This document shows, one piece after another, positions 1 through 7,343 of a DNA stretch of 8,837 bases; position 1 is the first letter of the stretch, and the number at the start of each line of letters is the position of its first letter. Source of the stretch: Clostridia bacterium (lineage in GTDB: Bacteria; Bacillota; Clostridia; Oscillospirales; CAG-272); contig JAFTKV010000038.1 in assembly GCA_017453085.1 (NCBI GenBank), positions 1 through 8,837 of the forward strand, given 5' to 3'. The notes beneath the pieces are model-generated. The model did no database searches. It had not been told where the DNA came from and saw only the letters and a list, made by a program, of their open reading frames with translations. A program made the position numbers and the translations under genes.

Positions 1-1046
1 ACGGACGGATCATTGAGCTTTCTCACAACGGCGATTTCAACGGCGTTTTGCTGGCCACCTCCGAATCGCTGGACGTGGATAAGTATCTGATCCACCGCAG
101 CACAGACTTCGGTCAGACCTGGGAGCAGGTAGGCTCGGTTTCCTCGCAGATGAAGAATCTGGTGGCAAACTGGCAGCCTATGCTCTTCGAGCTGCCCTGT
201 CAGGTGGGCGATCTGGCGGAAGGAACGATCCTGCTGGCAGGCTGTGTCCGCAATTCTGATACTACCAAGACCAATATGGTCATTTACAAGAGTACCGATT
301 TCGGTGCCAGCTGGAAGCTGGTCTCCACCGTGGATTCGGCGGACGGCTTCTCTACCTCGGGCGGCCTGTCCAAGGGACTGTGGGAGCCCTTCCTGCTGTG
401 TGACGACGACGGCAAGCTCTGGTGCTTCTATTCCGATGAAAAGGAAGCGGAAGTCCACAGCCAGAAGCTGGTCTGCCGCTATTCCACCGACGGTATTAAC
501 TGGAGCGAAACCAGGGACGTGGTGGCAGCGGAACAGCAGAGTCTTCGTCCGGGTATGATCACCGTGACCCGCCTGGGGGACGGACGATACCTTGCTACCT
601 ACGAGATCGTAGGCAAGCCCAATAATGCCATCCACTTCAAGATCACCGACGATCTGAACGATTGGAATCCTTCCGACATCGGTCAGCCCGTGGTGACGAA
701 GCGCGGAGAGGGCTTTGGCTCTGCTCCCTACTGCGTATGGACACCCGCCGGCGGTGATTGCGGAACGCTGATCGTGGCCGCGATGTTCAACTATAACGAA
801 ACCGACGAAAAGGCTGCCGATCTGCTGATCAGCTTCGATTACGGCAAGACTTGGACGGCGATCCAGAATCCGCTCTACTACCAAACCAACGTAGAATCCC
901 GCTACGCATACAGTCCCGGCTTCTGTGCATCGTCGGACGGCAAGCGAATCTTCTACGTCAATACCGTTCCTGCCAAGGATTTTCCGGGCAAGCAAAATCT
1001 GCAGCTGGCGATCCTTGAGATCTCTTCCTATGGAGGCATTCAATGA
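1..1046 (+). CDS. BNR/Asp-box beta-propeller protein, sialidase superfamily, GH93-like (5' truncated)
   Basis: The frame is open from base 3 and its true start lies before the window; the leucine codon at 48 is not the start because the reading frame continues upstream. About 347 residues are visible. Four Asp-box motifs (S-x-D-x-G-x-T/S-W) are present: STDFGQTW (99-122), STDFGASW (291-314), a shorter STDGINW (483-503) and SFDYGKTW (831-854). These mark blades of a sialidase-type beta-propeller. Between them, WEPFLL, the YSDE segment (about 388-440) and RPGMITV followed by YLATYE (about 546-605) resemble, from memory, the GH93 exo-arabinanase/BNR family; the glycosidase assignment is inference. 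If so, it would act outside the cell on plant or host glycans, but the N-terminus that would carry a signal peptide is missing. Its stop overlaps the next gene's start by ATGA (1043-1046), implying one transcript and translational coupling with the CotH protein. The propeller fold is well supported; the substrate is not. Confidence 0.8.
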   Translation, partial: GRIIELSHNGDFNGVLLATSESLDVDKYLIHRSTDFGQTWEQVGSVSSQMKNLVANWQPMLFELPCQVGDLAEGTILLAGCVRNSDTTKTNMVIYKSTDFGASWKLVSTVDSADGFSTSGGLSKGLWEPFLLCDDDGKLWCFYSDEKEAEVHSQKLVCRYSTDGINWSETRDVVAAEQQSLRPGMITVTRLGDGRYLATYEIVGKPNNAIHFKITDDLNDWNPSDIGQPVVTKRGEGFGSAPYCVWTPAGGDCGTLIVAAMFNYNETDEKAADLLISFDYGKTWTAIQNPLYYQTNVESRYAYSPGFCASSDGKRIFYVNTVPAKDFPGKQNLQLAILEISSYGGIQ

Positions 1047-3601
1047 GTAAACATCTGATTCGAATCACCGCGCTGCTGGTGCTGATCGCCTTTCTTATCC
1101 CGATGAGCGACGGGATCGGCGCAGCGTTTTCGGCGGTAGCAAGCACCACGTCCGAAGCGTCCTCCGGTAAGGAAGCGCTTCCTCGGGTGAACCTGTATAC
1201 CGATAGCAAAAAGCCGGTCACCAAGAAGGAATACGAAGGCGCAACGATGTCCATCGAGCTGACCGACCGTTACGCCGACTATACCAATCTGTACACCACC
1301 GAAGAGGGTGGCGATATCGAGATCCGTTGCCGCGGCAACTCCACCTACGAGACCGCTCCCAACCGTTTGGGCGATTCCGGAAAGTATTCCTATAAGATCA
1401 AGCTGGATACCAAGGTGAATATGCTGGGCATGGGCAAGAGCAAGCATTGGGTGCTGATTGCCAATTATTACGACGTTACCAATATGCGTAACAAGCTCAC
1501 CTACGACCTGTCGGGTGCAATGGGCCTTTCCTACACCCAGTCTAGATGGGTTGTCGTTTATCTCAACGGCGAGTATCAGGGTCTGTACACTCTGTGCGAA
1601 AGCATCCGCATTGAGGGCGATCGGGTGGATATCACCGACTGGGAGGATCGTGCCGAAACCGTAGCGGAGACCATTGCTCTGGCTAAGGGCATGACCAAGG
1701 AGCAGACCAAGGAGCTGAAGAACGCTATGGAAAGCGATCTTTCCTGGGTCACCACGGGAACATTCCGTGGCTACAAGATCTCCGATTACATTGATATGTC
1801 AGACGTTGACATTACGTCGGGCTATCTGCTGGAATACGATATGCGACAGGATGGCGATACCTCCAAGTTTACCACGGGGAAGGGCATCAAGATCCAGATG
1901 GACTCTCCCTCGGCACTGGACACCAATCCCGAGATGTTCAACTACGTCAAGGGGATCATAGCCGATATGGAGGAGGCCTTCTATTCCGAAACCTTCTGTA
2001 CCAATGAAGGCGTCCATTACAGCGAATTCGTGGATATGCAGTCGCTGATCGACTATTTCATGATCTTCCATCTGTTCAAAAACATCGAGTTCGGCTGGCT
2101 GAGTATCTTCCTCTATATTGAGGACGGCACCATCTATTTCGGTCCCTGCTGGGACTTTGACGGCAGCTCCGGCAACCAGGTCACTCTCACCGATGAATGG
2201 ATGAATCCCGAGCGTTGGTTCTATATGAATAACAGAGCGGAATGGTGGAAGGAGCTGTGCGGCGACCCCTACTTCGTTTCGCTGGTAGAGGAGCGCTGGC
2301 AGGAGATCCAGCCTCTGCTGGACGTTTACATGGAGTCACTGCCCAAGTGGAACAACTACATTGCAGTTGAAGCAAAAGCCAATTTCGACCATTTCGGCGC
2401 ACCGAAAAACTGGTACATCGGCGGCAAATGTCAGAGCTTTGCATCGGAGTATTCCACTCTGATCTCCTGGCTGAACCGACGGATCAAGTGGCTGGATGCC
2501 CAGTGGTCTATGCGCGATCCCAATATGGAGGATAGAGGACTGCAGTCCAGCGAAAAGATCAGGATGCAGCTGAGCTATGCCGACGGTGCATCGCTTCCGT
2601 CAGACAGCTTGACGGTAAAGGGCGCGGCGGCAGACCACCTGTACGATCTTTCCAGAAAGGACAATCTGAAGCTGACGGTGAGCACGGAGCATACCTCGCA
2701 CCGCTATATGCTGATCTACGTCAACGGTCAGCTAGTGGGCAAGAATGTGCTGGATATGAATACTCCCGCCACCGTGACTATCCCTCGCGGAATGCTGGAT
2801 ACACGGCCGGGGGCGGTCAACGTGATCTATATGGTGGGTATCAACCATGAGAATAACTATTACCGTTCCAGCTACCTCAAGGTTCGCATGGCTGAGGAGG
2901 TTCCCACCGAGGGACAGCTCGTTCTGAAGGTAGGCGACGAGTATATCGTTGCCGATCCGGGCGAAAAGGTTACGTTGCCCAAGATCGACGTACACGCCGA
3001 CGGCTTTGAGGCACTGGGCTGGACGGACGGTGGATCCGCTCTGTATAAATCGGGTGAAACCATTACTGCGACTCAGTCGGGCTATTACTGGATCGACTGG
3101 AAGCGGGTCGACCTTTTGACCGAGTTCATTCTGGAAGAGGGAGCGGATGAGCCTGATCCCACGCCTCCTCCCGAAACCAAGCCTGTGACCACCACCAAGC
3201 CTGTGACCACCACCAAGCCTGTGACTACCACCACTAAACCCGTAACGACCACTCAGCCGGTGACCACTACGGAACCGGTCACCACTACGACTCCGGATAC
3301 CACTCCCACTCCCACGACGACCGAAAAGCCGACCACAACTCCGTCCAAGACCGATCCGCCGGCTACCTCGCCCACCGCGGGAACCGAGAAGGAGCCGCTG
3401 GTCGATCCCGTCACCACGACTGAAGGAGTGAACAAGACGCCAACTCCCACCACCTCTATCGACCTGCCCCAAGGCACGGGCGATCCTGCCGACGGCGAGA
3501 GTGGCGGTTCTGCCCTGTGGATCGCGCTGATCGGCATCCCCGCAGCGGTTGTTGCCGTGATCGTTATCCTACTGCTTCTGAAAAAGAAGAAATCTGAATA
3601 A
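1043..3601 (+). CDS. Secreted, membrane-anchored CotH kinase family protein with Thr/Pro-rich stalk
   Basis: An 852-residue protein. ATG at 1043 follows GGAGG (1032-1036) by six bases. Residues 1-33 look like a signal peptide (basic start, hydrophobic 9-20). Residues about 90-490 form a CotH kinase domain: RGNST (97-101), a KYSYKIKLD segment (114-122), NMRNKL (147-152), VYLNGEYQGLYTLCE (172-186) and GPCWDFDGSSG (367-377). In characterised CotH proteins the equivalent aspartates bind the metal and ATP; they are intact here. CotH of Bacillus phosphorylates spore coat proteins CotB and CotG. Residues about 500-615 are an unassigned beta-rich region. Residues about 622-690 (ending GWTDGG, YKSGETI, YYWIDW) resemble an InlB/Listeria-Bacteroides-type repeat, tentatively. 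Residues 701-805 are a Thr/Pro linker with KPVTTT repeats, followed by a membrane helix (823-846) and a KKKKSE tail. This layout places the kinase outside the cell on a stalk, so it is probably a surface kinase and not a coat protein. The target is unknown; the upstream propeller protein is one candidate partner. Confidence 0.88.
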   Translation: MSKHLIRITALLVLIAFLIPMSDGIGAAFSAVASTTSEASSGKEALPRVNLYTDSKKPVTKKEYEGATMSIELTDRYADYTNLYTTEEGGDIEIRCRGNSTYETAPNRLGDSGKYSYKIKLDTKVNMLGMGKSKHWVLIANYYDVTNMRNKLTYDLSGAMGLSYTQSRWVVVYLNGEYQGLYTLCESIRIEGDRVDITDWEDRAETVAETIALAKGMTKEQTKELKNAMESDLSWVTTGTFRGYKISDYIDMSDVDITSGYLLEYDMRQDGDTSKFTTGKGIKIQMDSPSALDTNPEMFNYVKGIIADMEEAFYSETFCTNEGVHYSEFVDMQSLIDYFMIFHLFKNIEFGWLSIFLYIEDGTIYFGPCWDFDGSSGNQVTLTDEWMNPERWFYMNNRAEWWKELCGDPYFVSLVEERWQEIQPLLDVYMESLPKWNNYIAVEAKANFDHFGAPKNWYIGGKCQSFASEYSTLISWLNRRIKWLDAQWSMRDPNMEDRGLQSSEKIRMQLSYADGASLPSDSLTVKGAAADHLYDLSRKDNLKLTVSTEHTSHRYMLIYVNGQLVGKNVLDMNTPATVTIPRGMLDTRPGAVNVIYMVGINHENNYYRSSYLKVRMAEEVPTEGQLVLKVGDEYIVADPGEKVTLPKIDVHADGFEALGWTDGGSALYKSGETITATQSGYYWIDWKRVDLLTEFILEEGADEPDPTPPPETKPVTTTKPVTTTKPVTTTTKPVTTTQPVTTTEPVTTTTPDTTPTPTTTEKPTTTPSKTDPPATSPTAGTEKEPLVDPVTTTEGVNKTPTPTTSIDLPQGTGDPADGESGGSALWIALIGIPAAVVAVIVILLLLKKKKSE
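3179..3292 (+). repeat. Thr/Pro linker tandem repeat (KPVTTT type) within the CotH gene
   Basis: Two identical 18-base units (3181-3198 and 3199-3216, GCCTGTGACCACCACCAA) are followed by diverged copies. They encode consecutive K/Q/E-PVTTT units at residues 713-750 of the CotH protein. The repeat is in frame and forms the start of a longer Thr/Pro-rich extracellular stalk reaching about residue 805 (3457). Such repeats can change copy number by slippage without breaking the frame. In the family context this acts as a spacer between the catalytic region and the membrane anchor, and is a possible O-glycosylation region (inference). Confidence 0.85.
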
Positions 3602-3606
3602 TCCCT

Positions 3607-3635
3607 AAAAAACGACCCGAAAGGGTCGTTTTTTT
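3607..3635 (+). terminator. Intrinsic terminator after the CotH gene
   Basis: A perfect stem CGACCC (3613-3618) / GGGTCG (3623-3628) with a GAAA tetraloop is flanked by an A-tract (3607-3612) and seven T residues (3629-3635). The A and T tracts extend the pairing to 12 bp. It starts five bases after the CotH stop, so it closes the propeller-CotH transcript and insulates spoIIIA from readthrough. The A-tract on the opposite side means it could also work in reverse, but no gene on the - strand needs it. Confidence 0.93.
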
Positions 3636-3669
3636 GTGGTATCGATGATGATTGGAGATGATAGCGATG

Positions 3670-3698
3670 TTCTATCTATTCGCTTGGTCACATATAAT
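3670..3698 (+). promoter_or_regulatory. Candidate promoter of the spoIIIA operon (sigma-E-like -10)
   Basis: CATATAAT at 3691-3698 differs from the sigma-E -10 consensus CATACA-x-T by one base and lies 22 bases before the spoIIIAA start. No good sigma-E -35 (K-M-ATATT) is found at the right distance; the sequence there is TTCTATC (3670-3676). The embedded TATAAT (3693-3698), with TTCTAT 17 bases upstream, could also be read as a weak sigma-A promoter. spoIIIA is a mother-cell sigma-E operon in Bacillus, which favours the first reading. The region just upstream (3645-3668) is GATGAT-rich, with no Spo0A box that I can see. Confidence 0.45.
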
Positions 3699-3720
3699 GC
3701 CATAGAAAAGAGGGAGAGAA

Positions 3721-4608
3721 ATGACTGACGAACTGCTGACCGTGCTCAAGCGTCTGCCGCCTGCCATTTTACAGGCGGTTGCACGAGGGGAGCAAACCTG
3801 GGGCGAGATCTGCGAGGTGCGGATCCGCGCGGGACGGCGGCTGGCGTTGACTACGGTAGAAGGCGGTTTTAATCGCCTGACCTCGCTGTATACCGATTCC
3901 GATATGGTGGCAGAGGCGGTCGTATCGCTGTGCGATCGCTCGCTCCATTCCCATATGGACACCATCCGAGAGGGATATATCGCTCTGCCCGGTGGAGTGC
4001 GGGTGGGAGTTGCAGGAAGAGCCATCTGCGAAACGGGAACGGTCAGTAACGTCAGCGACATCGTCTCGCTGTGCATTCGCATTCCCGCTCCCGTGCGGCA
4101 GGTGAGCCGTCCGGTCTTTCGGGAGCTCCGTCGGGGCGGTTTTCGGGAAAGCTATCTGTTTTACTCCCCTCCCGGAGTGGGCAAGACCACGCTGCTGCGG
4201 GATCTTGCCATGGTGCTGTCGGAGGAGGCCGATCTTCGGGTAGCTGTGATCGACAGCCGATCGGAGCTTGCAAGCGAGGCACTCTGCAGGGCAGATCACA
4301 TCGACCTGTACAGCGGTTATCCCAAAGGGAAGGCAATTGAGCTGGCGATCCGCACTATGAACCCACAATACATCGTTTGTGACGAGATCGGCACGACGGA
4401 GGAGGCACTGGCTCTGCTGGCGGTTGAAAACGCAGGCGTTCCGCTGTTGGCCTCCGCACATGCAGGAGATATCGGGCAGCTGCTGCGCCGCCCCAACATA
4501 CGGATGCTCCATCGCGCCTGCGTGTTTGACCGATACGTGGGGCTGTCCCGCACGGCGGATCAGCTTCGCTTTTGCTATTACGACAGGGACGCATTGTCCT
4601 TGTCCTGA
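3721..4608 (+). CDS. spoIIIAA: Stage III sporulation protein AA, secretion-type ATPase
   Basis: A 295-residue protein (about 307 in B. subtilis). SpoIIIAA is the cytoplasmic mother-cell ATPase of the SpoIIIA-SpoIIQ channel, related to type II/IV secretion ATPases, and its nucleotide site is needed for sigma-G activity in the forespore. Visible motifs: an N-terminal region with IREGYIALPGGVRVGVAGR (82-100); a P-loop SPPGVGKTT (149-157) with the catalytic Lys155; a Walker B-type IVCDEIG (218-224) with Asp221/Glu222; and SAHAGD (245-250), matching the conserved His-containing sensor segment. The first P-loop position is Ser149 instead of the usual Gly. The RBS AGAGGGAG (3709-3716) sits four bases before ATG. 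It is the first gene of the operon and is followed after 16 bases by spoIIIAB. Identification is secure from the motifs and the order of the eight genes. Confidence 0.96.
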   Translation: MTDELLTVLKRLPPAILQAVARGEQTWGEICEVRIRAGRRLALTTVEGGFNRLTSLYTDSDMVAEAVVSLCDRSLHSHMDTIREGYIALPGGVRVGVAGRAICETGTVSNVSDIVSLCIRIPAPVRQVSRPVFRELRRGGFRESYLFYSPPGVGKTTLLRDLAMVLSEEADLRVAVIDSRSELASEALCRADHIDLYSGYPKGKAIELAIRTMNPQYIVCDEIGTTEEALALLAVENAGVPLLASAHAGDIGQLLRRPNIRMLHRACVFDRYVGLSRTADQLRFCYYDRDALSLS

Positions 4609-4624
4609 CCGAAGGAGGATTGCG

Positions 4625-5104
4625 GTGAGATACCTGGGACTGTTTTTGATCTTCGTCTGCTGTACGGCAGGCGGAATGGCTCTTGCGGGAGGGGTGACCC
4701 GCTCGCTGTCGCTGTGCGAGGGAATGCTGGCATTCGTGCGCCACATTCGGGGCAGGGTCAGCTATTACAAGGCTCCCGTGGGGGAGATCTGCACCTCCTT
4801 TCAGAACGACGCCTTTCGGCGTGCGGGGCTGGATCGGCTGATCGCCGAGCGAGGCTTTGTTCGAGCATTGGAGCAGGAGCGGGGGGCGCTGTCTCTGGAC
4901 ACGGACGCATACGGGGCATTGCGGGAGTTTGCGGGCAGACTGGGCTCTCTGTCCTACCAGGAGCAGATCGCAGATTGCGATTTCATAGCGGAAACGCTGG
5001 AAGCGGCCATTGAAAAGAAGCGAGAGAATATACCGGCCAAGCGGCAGATCTATTCAACGATGGGACTGTTGGGCGGAGCGATGGCGGTTTTGATCTTGAT
5101 CTGA
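4625..5104 (+). CDS. spoIIIAB: Stage III sporulation protein AB
   Basis: A 159-residue protein (about 171 in B. subtilis). The start is GTG at 4625, chosen because AGGAGG (4613-4618) lies exactly six bases upstream and the protein then begins with a membrane helix. The same frame stays open upstream inside spoIIIAA, but that extension has no function. It has an N-terminal helix (about 3-22), a helical soluble region (about 30-140) with many charged residues, and a C-terminal hydrophobic stretch (about 145-159, with the family-typical STMGLLGG near 144-151). SpoIIIAB resembles the GspF-type platform proteins of secretion systems and is thought to link the ATPase to the membrane complex. Identification rests on size, topology, the C-terminal motif and position between AA and AC. 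Confidence 0.93.
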   Translation: MRYLGLFLIFVCCTAGGMALAGGVTRSLSLCEGMLAFVRHIRGRVSYYKAPVGEICTSFQNDAFRRAGLDRLIAERGFVRALEQERGALSLDTDAYGALREFAGRLGSLSYQEQIADCDFIAETLEAAIEKKRENIPAKRQIYSTMGLLGGAMAVLILI

Positions 5105-5128
5105 CGTGAAGGAAGGAGCAGGGTGTGT

Positions 5129-5323
5129 ATGGATACGGGATTGATCTTTCGAATAGTGGGGGTGGGACTACTGGTCAGCGTGGCGTGTCAGATCCTGTCC
5201 ATAACGGGACGGGAAGAGCAGTCCATGCTGGTCAGCGTGGCAGGCGTAGTGCTGATCATGCTGATGCTGGTCAGCGAGATATCGAATCTACTCCAGACCA
5301 TTCGCGCCCTGTTCGACTTATGA
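5129..5323 (+). CDS. spoIIIAC: Stage III sporulation protein AC
   Basis: A small membrane protein of 64 residues (66 if it starts at GTG 5123). The RBS AAGGAG (5113-5118) is ten bases before ATG 5129 and four before GTG 5123. ATG is preferred for codon and spacing, but the GTG start would match the B. subtilis length (about 68) slightly better. Two membrane helices (about 5-23 and 33-53) are separated by a short polar turn containing TGREEQS; IFRIVGVG near the N-terminus is the family signature. SpoIIIAC and SpoIIIAD form the small-subunit part of the membrane complex in the mother-cell membrane around the forespore. Its stop codon overlaps the spoIIIAD start. Confidence 0.92.
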   Translation: MDTGLIFRIVGVGLLVSVACQILSITGREEQSMLVSVAGVVLIMLMLVSEISNLLQTIRALFDL

Positions 5324-5706
5324 GCTTTCTTTCGGTCTGCGGACTCACGCTGGCGATCCTGCTGTTTCTGCTGATGATCCGCCGATTCAGTCCCGAGCTG
5401 GCACCGCCGCTGAGCCTCTCTCTGACCATCCTATTAACGCTGACCGCGCTGGCTGCCATCGTCCCGTTTCTGTCCTATCTGCAGGAGCTGGAGCTGGGAA
5501 AATTCAATTCCTATCTTCCGTATCTGCTCAAATCAATGGGGATCGCGCTGATCTCCTCCACCGCCGCCGATCTGTGCAGAGATTGCGGGGAAAGTGCGGT
5601 TGCCGCCAAGCTGGAGATGCTGGGCAAATGCGAGATCATCGTCCTATCTATTCCGCTGCTGCGGGAGCTGCTGACGCTGGCGGAAGAGCTGATGAGGCTG
5701 CCGTGA
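5320..5706 (+). CDS. spoIIIAD: Stage III sporulation protein AD
   Basis: A 128-residue membrane protein (about 133 in B. subtilis). ATG at 5320 overlaps the spoIIIAC stop as ATGA, and no clear Shine-Dalgarno is seen, so translation is probably coupled to spoIIIAC. The frame remains open upstream but that part overlaps AC and AB/AC spacer and is not coding. Helices are at about 3-20, 31-51 and 103-117, with the family pattern RRFSPELAPP (21-30) and the segment around AADLCRDCGESA (82-93) plus KLEMLGK (97-103). It is a membrane component of the SpoIIIA complex alongside AC. The stop TGA shares its A with the spoIIIAE start. Confidence 0.94.
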   Translation: MSFLSVCGLTLAILLFLLMIRRFSPELAPPLSLSLTILLTLTALAAIVPFLSYLQELELGKFNSYLPYLLKSMGIALISSTAADLCRDCGESAVAAKLEMLGKCEIIVLSIPLLRELLTLAEELMRLP

Positions 5707-6854
5707 TGCGCCCTATGAAGCGATATGCCTGCTATCTTCTGCTGACCTGTATGCTGATCCTGTGGACGGCACTTCCCACCCGGGCGGCGACCGTTTACGA
5801 CGACGGGGCAGACGAGCCCGCCTACGAGTACGGCGATCTTCTCGGCGGACTTCCCGATGACGTCCGTGCACTTTTGCCGGAGGGGATCGACGACACCCAA
5901 AGTGCCGAGGCGGTACTGAGGGAGGTGGATGCCGACTATCTCTGGTCGCTCTGCATCTCGCTGGCGAAAAAGGGCTTGTCGGGCGGCCTGACTCTGTTTG
6001 CCTCCATGCTGGGGCTGATTCTGGTGGCGGGTGTGCTGCAGCGGTTGAGCGAGCTGTTTTTCACGGACAAGTCGGCGGTCTTTGAATACGTGCTGCTGCT
6101 GATCGCCGCCCTGCAGATCTATACGTCGGTCTACTCGCTGTTTGATCTGACTCGACAGGTGATCGAGCAGATCAACGGCTATATGAACGGTCTGATGACC
6201 GCTTTGTGCGGGCTGTTTTTACTGTCGGGCAACGGAGGCGTTGCGCTGACGGGCACCACCTGGCTGGGACTGCTGCTGGCCATTACCGAGAAGCTCTGCT
6301 ATACGCTCTTCTTTCCGCTGCTGCAGATCTCCTTTGGGGGCACGATGCTGACCTCGGCTTCCCCCGAGCTGAATCTGCGCCCCATTCTTGCCTTTCTCAG
6401 AAGGATCGTCACCACGTTGCTGGTGCTGTTCATGACGGTGATCACCCTGATCCTGTCCTTTCAGACCTCGCTGTCCGCATCTGCCGACAGCCTGTCTATG
6501 CGGGGGATCAAGTTTGCCGCCTCCAATATGGTGCCGATGATCGGCGGTCTGTTCAACGATACCCTCCGAACGGTGGCAACCTCTCTGTCGCTGGTCAAGA
6601 CCACGGCAGGGCTGGTGGGGCTGCTGGGATTGCTGGCCAGTCTGCTGGTGCCGCTTACCACCCTGTTTGCCGCCAAATACAGCCTGTCCATGGCCTCCAC
6701 CGCCGCAGAGGTGCTGGATGCGGGACGGCTAAAGCCCTTGTTCGAAGAAGCCGATAAGCTGATCGGCTTTCTCATCGGCGTGCTGCTGATGTTCGGCGTG
6801 TTTTATCTGATCATGCTGGGAGTGTTGATCCACGCCGCTTCGGCGATAGGATAA
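5706..6854 (+). CDS. spoIIIAE: Stage III sporulation protein AE, polytopic membrane protein
   Basis: A 382-residue protein (about 399 in B. subtilis). The start ATG 5706 overlaps the spoIIIAD stop (TGATG) and follows GAGG (5694-5697) by eight bases; a second ATG at 5715 is too far from the RBS. Residues 1-28 form a signal peptide ending near PTRAA, as in known SpoIIIAE proteins. An acidic extracytoplasmic region (about 30-78) follows, then several hydrophobic segments at about 91-112, 125-146, 184-209, 231-251, 300-323 and 352-378. The segment FAASNMVPMIGGLFNDT (270-286) corresponds to the most conserved part of the family. SpoIIIAE is the large membrane component of the channel, sometimes compared with transporter permeases. 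The downstream gap to spoIIIAF is nine bases. Confidence 0.95.
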   Translation: MRPMKRYACYLLLTCMLILWTALPTRAATVYDDGADEPAYEYGDLLGGLPDDVRALLPEGIDDTQSAEAVLREVDADYLWSLCISLAKKGLSGGLTLFASMLGLILVAGVLQRLSELFFTDKSAVFEYVLLLIAALQIYTSVYSLFDLTRQVIEQINGYMNGLMTALCGLFLLSGNGGVALTGTTWLGLLLAITEKLCYTLFFPLLQISFGGTMLTSASPELNLRPILAFLRRIVTTLLVLFMTVITLILSFQTSLSASADSLSMRGIKFAASNMVPMIGGLFNDTLRTVATSLSLVKTTAGLVGLLGLLASLLVPLTTLFAAKYSLSMASTAAEVLDAGRLKPLFEEADKLIGFLIGVLLMFGVFYLIMLGVLIHAASAIG

Positions 6855-6863
6855 AAGGAATTT

Positions 6864-7343
6864 ATGGAAGCCTTGAAAAGCTATTTACTCACCGCGATGC
6901 TCTCGTCGCTGGCGGCGTCGCTGATATTGCGGATCGCCGATCCCCGTTTTCGCGTGTATATTCGCTACGTTGCGGGGCTTGCGTTGCTTCTTATGTTGAC
7001 TCTGCCCCTGTTTTCGCTGGCAGGCGAGCTGACCGATTCGCTGTCCGCCCCGGATTCGGAGCACGAGATAACCGAGCCTTCGGCGCAGGAGGAGCTGGTA
7101 GGGGAGATCGGTCGGGCGATGAGCGATCAGATCGGCGATCTGGTTGCCGCCCGCTATCGCCTGTCCCGAGATGCCGTCTCGGTGAAGCTGACGCTGGATC
7201 TTGCCGATCTGTCGGCGATCACCATCTATCGGCTGGAGCTTACGATCCGAGAAAGCTGCGATGGGGCGGCGATCGAACGCTATCTGTCCGCATCGTTGGA
7301 ATGCCCGGTGCGTGTGAACGTTCTGGAAGGAGATACGGAATGA
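6864..7343 (+). CDS. spoIIIAF: Stage III sporulation protein AF
   Basis: A 159-residue protein, distinctly shorter than the roughly 206 of B. subtilis. ATG 6864 follows AAGGA (6855-6859) by four bases. Two membrane helices (about 6-24 and 36-54) precede a soluble C-terminal region (about 75-156) with the alternating strand/helix pattern expected of a ring-building motif: AVSVKLTLD (104-112), ITIYRLELTI (119-128), a helix at 134-144 and a final strand VRVNVLE (149-155). SpoIIIAF is thought to add a ring or anchor to the channel in the space between the two forespore membranes. The shortness lies in the soluble part. Its stop overlaps the spoIIIAG start. Confidence 0.93.
   Translation: MEALKSYLLTAMLSSLAASLILRIADPRFRVYIRYVAGLALLLMLTLPLFSLAGELTDSLSAPDSEHEITEPSAQEELVGEIGRAMSDQIGDLVAARYRLSRDAVSVKLTLDLADLSAITIYRLELTIRESCDGAAIERYLSASLECPVRVNVLEGDTE

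Noticed and set aside
2732..3472. A 246-codon open frame on the - strand
   Set aside because: It is antisense to the CotH gene and its Gly/Arg/Ser-rich product is the shadow of the Thr/Pro repeat coding. No RBS or family resemblance.
1043..3601. Calling the CotH protein a spore coat component because spoIIIA lies next to it
   Set aside because: A signal peptide, long Thr/Pro stalk and membrane anchor are unlike coat CotH, and a strong terminator separates it from spoIIIA.
3601..3720. Possible regulatory RNA or riboswitch between the CotH gene and spoIIIAA
   Set aside because: The gap holds a terminator and a short promoter region; no further stem-loop or conserved aptamer-like structure is visible.
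4379..4624. Upstream extension of the spoIIIAB frame into spoIIIAA
   Set aside because: The frame is open, but the AGGAGG-GTG pair at 4613-4627 and the N-terminal membrane helix fix the start at 4625.
3769..4746. A 325-codon open frame on the - strand opposite spoIIIAA
   Set aside because: spoIIIAA on the + strand has clear P-loop and Walker B motifs and operon context; the antisense product has no recognisable features.
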